The position numbers and the translations under genes are program-made. The notes beneath the pieces were generated by a model. That model was not told where the DNA came from and did not search any database. It was given only the letters and a program-made list of their open reading frames with translations. This document shows, piece after piece, positions 20,368-29,017 of a stretch of DNA of 41,088 nt; the stretch's first letter is position 1, and each line of letters opens with the position of its first letter. The stretch is from Gammaproteobacteria bacterium (GTDB taxonomy: Bacteria > Pseudomonadota > Gammaproteobacteria > SZUA-152). The stretch is from positions 1 to 41,088 of the forward strand of contig WFQM01000021.1 in NCBI GenBank assembly GCA_015487095.1, given 5' to 3'.

Positions 20368-20395
20368 TTGACTTTGCTCAACAAGCAGATAATAT
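20368..20395 (+). promoter_or_regulatory. candidate hipBA promoter
   Basis: TTGACT (20368-20373) followed after 16 bases by TAATAT (20390-20395), or after 14 by GATAAT. The -10 hexamer overlaps operator O1 (20394-20413), so repressor bound there would block RNA polymerase, as expected for autoregulation of a toxin-antitoxin operon. Confidence 0.5.
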
Positions 20396-20413
20396 GATCC
20401 ATATATAAATCTT
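20394..20413 (+). promoter_or_regulatory. hipBA operator O1 (degenerate copy)
   Basis: ATGATCCATATATAAATCTT matches operator O2 at 16 of 20 positions. It starts exactly 31 bases before O2, about three helical turns, so two repressor dimers would sit on the same face of the DNA. Confidence 0.6.
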
Positions 20414-20424
20414 ATACGTGCAAT

Positions 20425-20444
20425 ATGATCTATATGTAGATCAT
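20425..20444 (+). promoter_or_regulatory. hipBA operator O2 (palindrome)
   Basis: Perfect inverted repeat ATGATCTA-TATG-TAGATCAT ending 17 bases before the hipB start codon. Size, symmetry and position fit an operator for the HipB-like repressor encoded next. Confidence 0.7.
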
Positions 20445-20461
20445 GTTGCTAAGAGTCCAGC

Positions 20462-20797
20462 ATGGCAAAATCAATCACCCGAACCTATTCGCGCTACACT
20501 CGTGAAGCGACAAAGCTCATCGGGCAGATGATCAGGCTTGGCCGAATTGAGCGCAAACTCACTGCTCAAGATCTGGCGGACCGAGCTGGAATTTCGCGTG
20601 GTATGCTCCAGCGCATTGAAAAAGGCGATCTCAAATGCGAGATCGGCGTTGTTTTTGAACTGGCCGCTCTGGTGGGTGTAAAGCTCTTTGATGCTGACAC
20701 ATCCTTGTTGGCCGGGCATATCAGTCGAACAGAGGATAAGCTCGCACTACTCCCGAAACAGGTGCGCAAACCAAAAGCGGTCGATGATGCATTCTAA
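20462..20797 (+). CDS. hipB: HipB-like XRE-family antitoxin/repressor
   Basis: A 111-residue helix-turn-helix protein. The HTH_3 domain spans about 18-78, with LTAQDLADRAGISRGMLQRIEKG as turn and recognition helix. A charged C-terminal tail (RKPKAVDDAF) could contact the toxin. It overlaps hipA by 14 bases, which couples translation, and it is preceded by two palindromic operators. By analogy with HipB it should neutralise HipA and repress the operon. Identification rests on the domain plus the adjacent hipA; the HTH alone would not be specific. Confidence 0.88.
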   Translation: MAKSITRTYSRYTREATKLIGQMIRLGRIERKLTAQDLADRAGISRGMLQRIEKGDLKCEIGVVFELAALVGVKLFDADTSLLAGHISRTEDKLALLPKQVRKPKAVDDAF

Positions 20798-22091
20798 CCC
20801 TTCATATACCCAGGCCTTTGTCTGGATATGGCTGCCAGACAAAACTGAACCCGTTGTTGCAGGCAAGTTGAGCCTCGATGGCCAAAACCTGCTCTTTAAC
20901 TACGGCAAGAGCTATCTGGACCGGGATAATGCGATAGCAATTTACGATGTGGAATTGCCGCTCAAATCCGGCATTCAGTCTCTATCGGCTGGCTTAAACA
21001 TGCCGAATTGTATCCGCGATGCCGCGCCCGATGCCTGGGGTCGCCGGGTGCTGATTAACCATCTTTTGGGGTTAAAGGCTGCTGATGCGAATAACATTGC
21101 CCAACTGGATGAGCTGACTTACCTTCTGGAGTTCGGCTCTGACCGGGTTGGGGCGCTGGATTTTCAGCATTCAGCTACCGAGTACATACCGCGCTCGCCA
21201 GTGAATGCCCCGCTGGAAGAATTGCTGGCTGCCGCTGCTCTCGTTGAAAAAGGCATTCCACTGAGCCCCGAACTCGATCAGGCGCTACACCATGGCAGCT
21301 CTATCGGTGGAGCGCGCCCCAAAGCGTTGACCAGGGATGGTGACAAGAAATATATTGCCAAGTTTTCCTCTAGCACAGACTTATATAGCGTGGTGAAAGC
21401 CGAGTTTATCGCCATGCGGCTAGCCGCACTGGCCGGGTTGGATGTTGCACCGGTTGCGATGACGCAAGCCGCCAACAAAGATGTATTGCTGATCAAGCGT
21501 TTTGATCGTATTCATGTGACGAAAGGATGGCAGCGCAAAGCTATGGTTTCTGGCCTGACTTTGTTGAACCTGGATGAGGTGATGGCACGCTATGCCAGTT
21601 ACGAGGATTTAGCCGAAATTATTCGCCACCGTTTCAGGAATGCTTCCGCGACATTAAAGGAGCTGTTTTCCCGTCTGGTATTTAATATTTTGTGCGGGAA
21701 TACAGACGATCACGCCCGTAATCATGCTGCTTTTTGGGATGGAGAAATGCTCTCCCTCACACCAGCCTATGATATTTGCCCGCAAGGGCGTATGGGCAAT
21801 GAGGCCACGCAAGCAATGCTGATTTCAGGTGATAACCGGATGAGTCAGCTTACCGTTTGCCTGGATGCGGCAGCACATTTTCTACTCTCTCGTGAAAAAG
21901 CTCGCAAAATTATCGAGCATCAAATTGAGATCATAGAAACAAACTGGATGCTTGTGTGCGATGAAGCAAATCTAAGCAAAACGGATCGCGTCCTGTTCTG
22001 GAAGCGGCAATTTCTCAACCCATTTGCGCTGCAAGGGTTTGCTGAGCCTGAAAACAATCACGGCCCCAGAGACGTTACCCAGGATAGATGA
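20784..22091 (+). CDS. hipA: HipA-type serine/threonine kinase toxin
   Basis: Toxin of a type II toxin-antitoxin pair; relatives phosphorylate aminoacyl-tRNA synthetases or other targets to halt growth. The 435 residues (E. coli HipA 440) contain an N-terminal Couple_hipA domain and the Gly-rich loop GSSIGGARPKAL (171-182), whose serines correspond to the autophosphorylated loop. IAKF (K193) follows, then VKAEFIAMRLA, LLIKRFDR, the catalytic NTDDHARN (D309) and metal-binding LTPAYD (D330). All kinase residues look intact, so it should be active. The start is one of two consecutive ATGs (20784 or 20787) inside the end of hipB. The target is unknown. Confidence 0.92.
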   Translation: MMHSNPSYTQAFVWIWLPDKTEPVVAGKLSLDGQNLLFNYGKSYLDRDNAIAIYDVELPLKSGIQSLSAGLNMPNCIRDAAPDAWGRRVLINHLLGLKAADANNIAQLDELTYLLEFGSDRVGALDFQHSATEYIPRSPVNAPLEELLAAAALVEKGIPLSPELDQALHHGSSIGGARPKALTRDGDKKYIAKFSSSTDLYSVVKAEFIAMRLAALAGLDVAPVAMTQAANKDVLLIKRFDRIHVTKGWQRKAMVSGLTLLNLDEVMARYASYEDLAEIIRHRFRNASATLKELFSRLVFNILCGNTDDHARNHAAFWDGEMLSLTPAYDICPQGRMGNEATQAMLISGDNRMSQLTVCLDAAAHFLLSREKARKIIEHQIEIIETNWMLVCDEANLSKTDRVLFWKRQFLNPFALQGFAEPENNHGPRDVTQDR

Positions 22092-22188
22092 AGGAATTTG
22101 AATGATAAAATTAAATAGCGACTGCGAGTAAGTTAGCGCCAAACACGCGACAAAATGACTCATAAATTCAAACAAAAGGGAGAACGTA

Positions 22189-22382
22189 ATGAGAAAATTT
22201 ACCGCCACATTGCATTTTTGTTTTTCATCCTGTTTTTTACGGTTGCCAGTGCTGAAGTCGATATAGAGTTTCAGAATGGTTTTCTTTACACCCTTTTTGC
22301 TTTTGCAACAGATTTTCCAAAACCAGTAACAAGATGTCGCCACAATGGTGTTTTACGACAGATGGTGCAAGAATCAGCTTAA
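22189..22382 (+). pseudogene. possible frameshifted small secreted protein
   Basis: An ATG at 22189 has a good ribosome site (AAGGGAG, 6 bases upstream), but its frame stops after 25 codons. One base off, the frame reads a typical signal peptide (KIYRHIAFLFFILFFTVASA) and continues to 22382. One extra A in the AAAA run at 22194-22197 would join the start to this frame, giving about 64 residues. It could be a frameshift mutation, a sequencing error or coincidence. The part after the signal peptide is not recognised. Confidence 0.35.
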
Positions 22383-22407
22383 AGCAATATTGCCCGATAA
22401 TTAAAAT

Positions 22408-24855
22408 ATGACAGATATACCAACCATGATCGATAACGAAAAAGAAATCTACCGGGACGTTCTGCCCAAAGGTTTTTCACTTCACTGGTACGAAGTGCAA
22501 TCCGTTCTCGGTCGTGGTGCCTTCGGTGTTACCTATCTTGCCAGGGATAAAAACCTCGATCAGTTTGTTGCTATCAAGGAATATTTTCCCAATGAATTCT
22601 CGACCCGGGAATCAGGTTTTACCGTTCACCCAACCTCCAGTCAAAACAAAGAAATGTACGAATGGGGGCTGAATCGTTTTGTCCGTGAAGCTCGTACACT
22701 GGCTAAGTTTAAACATGGCAATATTGTGCGTGTTCTGAGTGTTTTTGAAAACAACAATACTGCGTATATGATTATGGAATATGAACGGGGAAAAGAACTG
22801 TCCCGATTATTCAAGGAAAAAAAGCATTTTACCGAACAGGAATTACTGGATATTTTCCTGCCAATAATGGAAGGTCTGAAACTGGTTCATGATGCCGGTT
22901 TCATTCATCGTGATATCAAGCCTTCCAATATCTACATTCGTGAAGATGGTTCACCTGTTCTGATTGATTTTGGTTCTGCCCGACAGGTATCCGGTGCGCC
23001 CACGAGGGCTCTCACCAGTCTGGTGACATACGGTTATGCGCCCTTTGAACAGTATAATGAAAGCGAAGAAAAACAAGGGCCGTGGACTGATATCTATGCC
23101 CTTGGTGCCAGCCTGTTTTTTGGTTTGATGCATGAGTTGCCCATTGAGTCGCTGACCCGTGGGTCCAGCATGTTGTCAACGGGTATAGATTCATATAAAC
23201 CGCTGTTTATTACACTGGCAGGGCAATATTCGCCTTCATTTTTGCTCGCTATTGATCATGCTTTGTTGTTTCATGCCAACGAGCGACCACAGGACGTTCT
23301 GGTTTGGGCGGATATGCTCAGTGGTAAAAAGGACGTACCGGCATTGCCAGCATCCATGTCGAAAAAAATGCTATCGGTAGAAAACCCGGATGCCACTGTC
23401 ATTAGAAAACCCAACACTGAATCCTTTACACAGGGAGCAACAAGCAAAGAAAAATCATCTACTGAACCTCAGGGACAGCCTGTTTCCCCGCCGGTTCGAT
23501 GGAAGCCAATACTGCTGATTACGGTTGTTGTTATCGTGGCGGGTGCGATCATGTTGATGCAGGGACAGGAAAAAACACAGGTGTCTCCACCCGAAAAAAC
23601 TGCAAGTACACCAGCTGATTTATTGTTGGGCCAGGCAATTCAGGCCTATCAGGCCGATAATTACATAGTGCCTGAGGGCAATAATGCCTTACAGTTTTAT
23701 CTCCGGTTGTTGAAACTTGAGCCGACTAACAAACAGGCCAATGAGGGTGTCGCAGAAATTGTCAGGCGTTATGACGACAGCATTCGTAATGATCTTGTCG
23801 AGAAAAATTTTGACAAGGCCGGAAAAAATCTTCAGCGGTTGCTTGCGGTAATGCCCGATTCAGAAAAATGGAAAGAACTCCAGGCTGAACTGGAAGAAGT
23901 ACAATACAACCATTCTAAACAGCGTCAACTTCTGGCTCAGGCCGATGAATACCTAAAGAAAAATAATCTGTTGTCACCTATTGGGAACAATGCATTATCT
24001 ACCTTGCGCAAGATGCTTGAATTTGATCCGGACAACAAGGAGGCGCGACAGCGTATTGAAACAATAGCTTCTCACTATATCAATCAGGCAGAAAAAGAGA
24101 TTGCGACAGGCAAGTTCACCGCAGCACACAAAAGTATTCGTAATATTAAACTTGTCGATGCATCTCCTTCGGAAGTTGTACGGATGAACAGCATGCTTGT
24201 GAATGCAAAAAAAGAAAAACAACAACAAGAACTGGATCGTCTTCTTTTTCAGGCCAGGAAGGCTCTGGATGCAAACAAACTGCTGTCTCCATCAAAAAAG
24301 AATGCGCTCTATTTTTATCGGCAAGCCTTGAAGCAGAGTCCGCAGAATACAAGGGCAAAACGCGGCATGGAAATAGTCAAAAATAAACTTGAAGCAGCGC
24401 TGGATGATTATCTGAAAAAGAAGAATTTCTCGAAAGCGGAGTCACTTGTCAATACCATTGAAAAGTCCTTGTCAGGGTCAATATTCTCCAGAAATATGCG
24501 TACCAAATGGGATAAAAATAAATTATCATTAAAATCTGATGTGCAGATTATCGAAGAAGTGATTGGTAATTTTAAGCAGGCGCTTGAATCACAAGATCAA
24601 AGTGCGCTGGAAAAAATGAGTGAGCTTCAACCAAGCCGTAAAAGTTTCATTAATCAGTTGATCGGGAATTATCAATCATTCAAGGTAAAAATTTCAAATG
24701 TCAGAATCATTGGCAAGAAAAAAACAGGTCAAGCGGAGATTGAAATTATTCAGTTGATCAATCTTCAGGGATTGTCTGTTCAGCCCGGGGCATGGAGCCA
24801 GTTTGGCGTTGATATTAAAAAGAACAAAACGGGACAATGGAAAATATATTGGTAG
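22408..24855 (+). CDS. membrane Ser/Thr protein kinase with repeat ectodomain
   Basis: An 815-residue PknB-like kinase. The cytoplasmic catalytic domain (about 27-305) has the G-loop GRGAFG (35-40), K57, HRDIKPSN (167-174), DFG (187-189) and the bacterial GYAPFEQY motif. A low-complexity linker leads to one membrane span (about 367-385). The outer part has three repeats of about 95-100 residues starting near 405, 507 and 611. Each carries a shared core (P-x-GNNAL or SKKNAL, followed by a helical LKLEP-N-like TPR segment). The last 120 residues may form an NTF2-like domain. Orientation is kinase inside, repeats in the periplasm. No phosphatase is nearby, and substrates are unknown. No clear ribosome site precedes the ATG. 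Confidence 0.88.
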   Translation: MTDIPTMIDNEKEIYRDVLPKGFSLHWYEVQSVLGRGAFGVTYLARDKNLDQFVAIKEYFPNEFSTRESGFTVHPTSSQNKEMYEWGLNRFVREARTLAKFKHGNIVRVLSVFENNNTAYMIMEYERGKELSRLFKEKKHFTEQELLDIFLPIMEGLKLVHDAGFIHRDIKPSNIYIREDGSPVLIDFGSARQVSGAPTRALTSLVTYGYAPFEQYNESEEKQGPWTDIYALGASLFFGLMHELPIESLTRGSSMLSTGIDSYKPLFITLAGQYSPSFLLAIDHALLFHANERPQDVLVWADMLSGKKDVPALPASMSKKMLSVENPDATVIRKPNTESFTQGATSKEKSSTEPQGQPVSPPVRWKPILLITVVVIVAGAIMLMQGQEKTQVSPPEKTASTPADLLLGQAIQAYQADNYIVPEGNNALQFYLRLLKLEPTNKQANEGVAEIVRRYDDSIRNDLVEKNFDKAGKNLQRLLAVMPDSEKWKELQAELEEVQYNHSKQRQLLAQADEYLKKNNLLSPIGNNALSTLRKMLEFDPDNKEARQRIETIASHYINQAEKEIATGKFTAAHKSIRNIKLVDASPSEVVRMNSMLVNAKKEKQQQELDRLLFQARKALDANKLLSPSKKNALYFYRQALKQSPQNTRAKRGMEIVKNKLEAALDDYLKKKNFSKAESLVNTIEKSLSGSIFSRNMRTKWDKNKLSLKSDVQIIEEVIGNFKQALESQDQSALEKMSELQPSRKSFINQLIGNYQSFKVKISNVRIIGKKKTGQAEIEIIQLINLQGLSVQPGAWSQFGVDIKKNKTGQWKIYW

Positions 24856-24917
24856 TAACAGCAAGAACTGTGCATTAAACACCCCTCCCGCCCTGGTCAA
24901 TGCAAAGCGAGTGAATA

Positions 24918-25295
24918 ATGAATATCAGCCATCTTGATCATTGGGTACTCACGGTGGCCGATATCGAAATTACCCTGAATTTCTACCAGCGCGTCCTTGG
25001 CATGGAAAAACAAACCTTCGCCAATAACCGCGTTGCTTTGAAATTTGGTAACCAGAAAATCAACCTCCATCAGGTGGGTAATGAGCTCGAACCCAAGGCC
25101 AATACGTCTTCGCCGGGGTCGGCAGATTTATGTTTTGTTACGCAATCACCACTATCGGATGCGATGCAACATGTGCGAGACTGCGGGATAGAGATTTTGG
25201 AAGGGCCAGTGACTCGTACAGGTGCGATGGGATTGGTGATATCATTTTATTTTCGTGACCCGGATTTGAACCTGATCGAACTGTGTCATTACTAA
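24918..25295 (+). CDS. VOC (glyoxalase/bleomycin resistance) family protein
   Basis: A 125-residue single VOC protein with two beta-alpha-beta-beta-beta units. MNISHLDHWVLTV holds the first candidate metal ligand (H8), and NLIELC near the end holds E121. The middle position that often carries His reads SADLCFV. This pattern resembles GLOD5-like proteins. The substrate cannot be inferred. It sits 62 bases after the kinase gene and 24 before the sensor kinase, possibly in one transcript. Confidence 0.85.
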   Translation: MNISHLDHWVLTVADIEITLNFYQRVLGMEKQTFANNRVALKFGNQKINLHQVGNELEPKANTSSPGSADLCFVTQSPLSDAMQHVRDCGIEILEGPVTRTGAMGLVISFYFRDPDLNLIELCHY

Positions 25296-25319
25296 TATGT
25301 TGGGAGGGTGAGGCAGGCT

Positions 25320-28300
25320 GTGAAATGGAATTTGTTTTTTCGGGTTTGTGTTTTGTTATTGGGAGGCCTGGGCTGCTACGGCGTTGCAACGGCGCAGAAT
25401 GTTTCAGCCTCATTGGTTCGGGCGGGTATTGATAAAGAGCTGGTTATTGCCTATCGATTGGATAGTGCGCCCATCCAGTTTAAAAATGCGAGTGGTGAGC
25501 CGGACGGCATACTTATCGATGTCTGGCGGTTGTGGGCCAGGAAATCGGGTATTCCGATTCGCTTTGTGGGAGCCTATAGCGAGGAAACCCAGGCGATGGT
25601 AAATGAGGGTGCGGCCGATATTATTGCCGGGCTTTTCCCCAATCAGCGACGTGCTGAGTTTCTGGATTTTTCCAAACCCATTCTAAGCAGTCCTTATCAT
25701 CTGTATTTCAATGTGCAGGTTGATGATTTGTTGAGTATTGGTGACTTGCCGCGTTTTCGCGTTGGTGTTACGCAGGGCAGTTTTCATGCGGACTATTTGC
25801 GCGAGCATTTCCCCGGCGTTGAACGGGTGCTTTTTAAAGGTTACCGCAACTTATTCAAGGCTGCAGAACGCGGTGACATTTCTGTTTTTGTGACTCAGCC
25901 TCTTTATCTGTCGCACTATCTGACGGATGAAGGTATGCCCAATCGTTATCGCTATCTTGAGCCACCACTTTATACCCGTGCCTATCAGGCGGGAGTGATG
26001 ACAGGGCGCACTGAATTGCTGGAAACGGTTGATTATTACATGAGCCAAATTACTGCTGATGAACGGCGTGCGATTACCAGTAAATGGTTGGGACTGGGCT
26101 GGGCAGATGGCGGGGCATCCACTTTGCAGTTATCCGCAAGCGAAAAGCAGTGGCTGGCAGATCATCCGGTTATACGCCTGGGGGTAGACCCTTCCTGGCC
26201 ACCTTTTGAGTTTATCGATGAGCAGGGACGTTACCGTGGCATTGGTGCTGATGTTGTCACGCTGTTAAATGGTTTGCTGGATACGTCCATGTCGCCTGTT
26301 TCCGGGCTGAGTTGGCAGGAGGTAATGGATAAAGCCCGCAAACGTGAAATTGATGTTTTACCTGCGGCTGCGATGACCGAAGAGCGCCAGGAATTCCTTG
26401 ATTTTACTGAGCCTTATTTTGTTTATCCGTATGTAATTTTTGTCCGTGAGGATACCCATCTTGTTACCAGTCTTGCTGATTTGCAGGGTAAGCAGGTGGC
26501 AGTGGAACAGTCTTACGCAACGGAGGATTTATTGCGGCGTAAACATCCGGGGCTTGCGTTGCGTACTTATGCCAATACCACAGAAGCGCTGTATGCCCTG
26601 AGTCGCGGGGAGGTGAGTGCTTATGTGGGCAATCTGAGTGCGACCGCCTGGGTGATGGACAAACTGGGTATGACCGGCATCAAAGTTGCTGCGCCAACCC
26701 CCTATAGTTTTGAGCAAAGCATTGCGGTGCGCAATGACTGGCCGCAACTGGTGACGATACTCAATAAGGCTATTGCGCAGATTACGCCGCAGCAGCGACA
26801 GGAAATCAAGAATCGCTGGTTTGCGGTACGTTTTGAATATACTCAGGCTGTAGACTCCCGGACGTTGTGGCGGGCGGTGTTGATTACTATCATCCTTGCT
26901 TTGCCGATCCTGGGGATTATTCTCTGGTGGAATCGGCGGCTACAGCGTGAGATCAGGCACCGCCATGAAATAGAAGTCGCTTTGCGTAATAGTGATGAAC
27001 GTTATGAGCAGGCAATTGCTGCGGTGCAGGAAAGCGTCTGGGAATGGAATGTGGAAACAGGTGTGCGTTATTTCAGCCCGCGTTTATTTTATGACCTGGG
27101 TTATGAAGATGAAGAAATACCCGGCACGGATCAGGCATGGATTGAAATGATTCACCCTGAGGACCGTGAAGAGCGTGAGCATGCTCTACTTGACTATGAA
27201 GCTGATCCTCAGCGCTGGGAGTTAGCTTTGATACTGGATTACCGGGTACGCCGTCGGGATGGCGAGTATGCAATCATTCGTACCGAGGGGCGTGTGGTCA
27301 GCCGGGATGCCTCGGGAAAAGCGCTTCGACGAGTAGGCACCCTACGTGATATCACCGTACTGAAGGCGGCAGAAAAGCAGTTACGGGAAAGTGAAGCGCA
27401 GCTAAAAACAATCCTGAACACCATTCCTTTAACTGTTGTGGTGGCATCGCTGGAAGGTGTGATTTTGATGGCTAATCCATACGCGGAGCGTGAAATTGAA
27501 AGCAAGTCCCGTTCCATGGTGGGACGTAACATGGCAGAGTTTTATGCGAATTCAGCAGACCGTGATGTGGTAATGAAAGAATTGTCAGAATACGGTCAGG
27601 TACGTGACAAAATGCTCACTTTCAGGACGGACTCTGGCCGAATCGTAGAGGGCTTATTGTCCGCTATACTGATAAAAATGGGCAAGCAAACGGTATCTTT
27701 GGGTATTCTGGTGAATCTTACCGAGCGTCTGCAAATGGAGCGGGCGCTGGCCACTGCGCGTGATCAGGCTGAGCTTGCTAATCGAGCCAAGTCAGAATTC
27801 CTTGCCAACATGAGTCATGAGTTACGCACACCACTGAATGCCATTATCGGTTTCACCGGCATTATCAAAGATGGCATCGTGGGAACTGTCAACGAAGAAC
27901 AGGCCAAACAACTGGGTATGGTGTATCGTTCTGCCCAACATCTGTTGGAACTTATTAATGATATTCTTGACCTTTCCAAAGTGGAAGCCGGCAGGGTGGA
28001 AGTTTCAGCAGAGTTTTTCCTGCTTGCACCGTTACTGGAAGAACTTCAGGCTCTGATGCAGCCACTGGCAGATGCGAAAGGACTGGTATTGCAACAGGAA
28101 AGTACCGGTCTGGACAGCTTGATGACGGATCGCGGCAAGTTACGACAGGTGCTGGTTAATCTGCTGGGTAATGCCGTCAAATTTACTGAAACCGGTTCGG
28201 TTACTTTGTCTTGCCAACGAGTGGGCACCGATATTGTGTTTGAGGTTACAGACACCGGTGTGGGCATTGCCAGTGCTGATCAACAACGGGTTTTTAATAC

Positions 28301-28481
28301 CTTTGAGCAGGCAGACACAGGTGCCGGGCGAGAATACGAAGGTACCGGCCTGGGATTGGCCATCAGCAAACGTTTTATCGAAATGCTGGGCGGGGAAATT
28401 GGTGTGGCGCGTAGTGTGCCCGGTGAAGGTAGCACTTTTTATATCCGCTTACCCGGTAATGGAGACAGCACTCAGTCGTAG
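25320..28481 (+). CDS. sensor histidine kinase with two periplasmic solute-binding domains
   Basis: A 1053-residue sensor. It has a signal/anchor segment, two tandem SBP_bac_3-type solute-binding domains (about 38-260 and 280-505) in the periplasm, and a membrane span near 517-537. Two PAS regions follow (about 560-685, PAC included, and 692-805), then HisKA with the H-box MSHELRTPLNA (H833) and HATPase_c (NLLGNAVKFT, TDTGVGI, GTGLGLAIS). No receiver domain is fused. Start: GTG at 25320, with GAGG six bases upstream; an earlier in-frame GTG (25308) sits on top of its own ribosome site. The two-domain Venus-flytrap architecture is that of BvgS/EvgS-like sensors. The ligand is unknown; the downstream receiver genes are likely partners. 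Confidence 0.9.
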   Translation: MKWNLFFRVCVLLLGGLGCYGVATAQNVSASLVRAGIDKELVIAYRLDSAPIQFKNASGEPDGILIDVWRLWARKSGIPIRFVGAYSEETQAMVNEGAADIIAGLFPNQRRAEFLDFSKPILSSPYHLYFNVQVDDLLSIGDLPRFRVGVTQGSFHADYLREHFPGVERVLFKGYRNLFKAAERGDISVFVTQPLYLSHYLTDEGMPNRYRYLEPPLYTRAYQAGVMTGRTELLETVDYYMSQITADERRAITSKWLGLGWADGGASTLQLSASEKQWLADHPVIRLGVDPSWPPFEFIDEQGRYRGIGADVVTLLNGLLDTSMSPVSGLSWQEVMDKARKREIDVLPAAAMTEERQEFLDFTEPYFVYPYVIFVREDTHLVTSLADLQGKQVAVEQSYATEDLLRRKHPGLALRTYANTTEALYALSRGEVSAYVGNLSATAWVMDKLGMTGIKVAAPTPYSFEQSIAVRNDWPQLVTILNKAIAQITPQQRQEIKNRWFAVRFEYTQAVDSRTLWRAVLITIILALPILGIILWWNRRLQREIRHRHEIEVALRNSDERYEQAIAAVQESVWEWNVETGVRYFSPRLFYDLGYEDEEIPGTDQAWIEMIHPEDREEREHALLDYEADPQRWELALILDYRVRRRDGEYAIIRTEGRVVSRDASGKALRRVGTLRDITVLKAAEKQLRESEAQLKTILNTIPLTVVVASLEGVILMANPYAEREIESKSRSMVGRNMAEFYANSADRDVVMKELSEYGQVRDKMLTFRTDSGRIVEGLLSAILIKMGKQTVSLGILVNLTERLQMERALATARDQAELANRAKSEFLANMSHELRTPLNAIIGFTGIIKDGIVGTVNEEQAKQLGMVYRSAQHLLELINDILDLSKVEAGRVEVSAEFFLLAPLLEELQALMQPLADAKGLVLQQESTGLDSLMTDRGKLRQVLVNLLGNAVKFTETGSVTLSCQRVGTDIVFEVTDTGVGIASADQQRVFNTFEQADTGAGREYEGTGLGLAISKRFIEMLGGEIGVARSVPGEGSTFYIRLPGNGDSTQS

Positions 28482-28554
28482 ATTTATTCCTCATGTTGTA
28501 TTTTTCACTCGCTATTACTGATGACGATACAGGGATACCACTTTGCACACAGCA

Positions 28555-28573
28555 ATAACGTTTTCAACGTTAT
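28555..28573. promoter_or_regulatory. palindrome between sensor kinase and CheY-like gene
   Basis: Perfect inverted repeat ATAACGTT-TTC-AACGTTAT in the 158-base gap. No T run follows, so it is more likely an operator or a small mRNA hairpin than a terminator. Confidence 0.4.
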
Positions 28574-28639
28574 GGATTTTGTGGTGCAGGCAACTTATAT
28601 TTGCAACAGAAATGAGTACGCAAAAAACAGGGAGTATTT

Positions 28640-29017
28640 ATGCGCATGCCATTGATTCTTGTCGCTGACGATAATGCCCATAATCTTTATCTGGCGCGTT
28701 TTTTGTTGGAGAAAAAAGGTTATCAGGTCTGTGAAGCACATAACGGCGATGAAGCTGTCGCAGTATGTCGGGCTGAGACTCCCTCCCTGGTTCTGATGGA
28801 TATTCAAATGCCGGGCATGGATGGCCTGGAAGCCACGCAGCGCATTAAAAGCAGCACCTCTATTTCACCCCCTATCGTGGCGCTCACTGCGCGCGCCATG
28901 AGTGGTGATCGTGAGGCTATTCTGGCTGCTGGCTGTGATGGTTATATCGAAAAACCCATCGATCCTGACAATTTTGTTACCAGGGTTGAAGATTATTTGC
29001 CGGAGCCATTGGTATGA
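28640..29017 (+). CDS. single-domain response regulator (CheY-like)
   Basis: A 125-residue stand-alone receiver. The acidic pair DD (10-11), phosphoacceptor D54 (LMDIQMPGMDG), conserved Thr in ALTARAM and Lys in EKPID are all present. GGGAG six bases before the ATG is a good ribosome site. The stop overlaps the next gene's start by four bases (ATGA), so the two are translationally coupled. With no output domain it probably shuttles phosphate between the upstream sensor and another phosphotransfer partner. Confidence 0.93.
   Translation: MRMPLILVADDNAHNLYLARFLLEKKGYQVCEAHNGDEAVAVCRAETPSLVLMDIQMPGMDGLEATQRIKSSTSISPPIVALTARAMSGDREAILAAGCDGYIEKPIDPDNFVTRVEDYLPEPLV

Larger units (their letters stand above)
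20038..20461. other. intergenic region metH-hipB
   Basis: No coding frame is convincing in these 424 bases. It holds the CACAGAG-rich inverted repeat (20121-20196), an unexplained AT-rich stretch, and the hipBA promoter/operator region (20368-20444). Confidence 0.6.

Noticed and set aside
22189-22200. Programmed -1 frameshift at AAAATTT
   Set aside because: The heptamer does not fit the X-XXY-YYZ rule in the start frame, and no downstream pseudoknot was seen; mutation or sequencing error is simpler.
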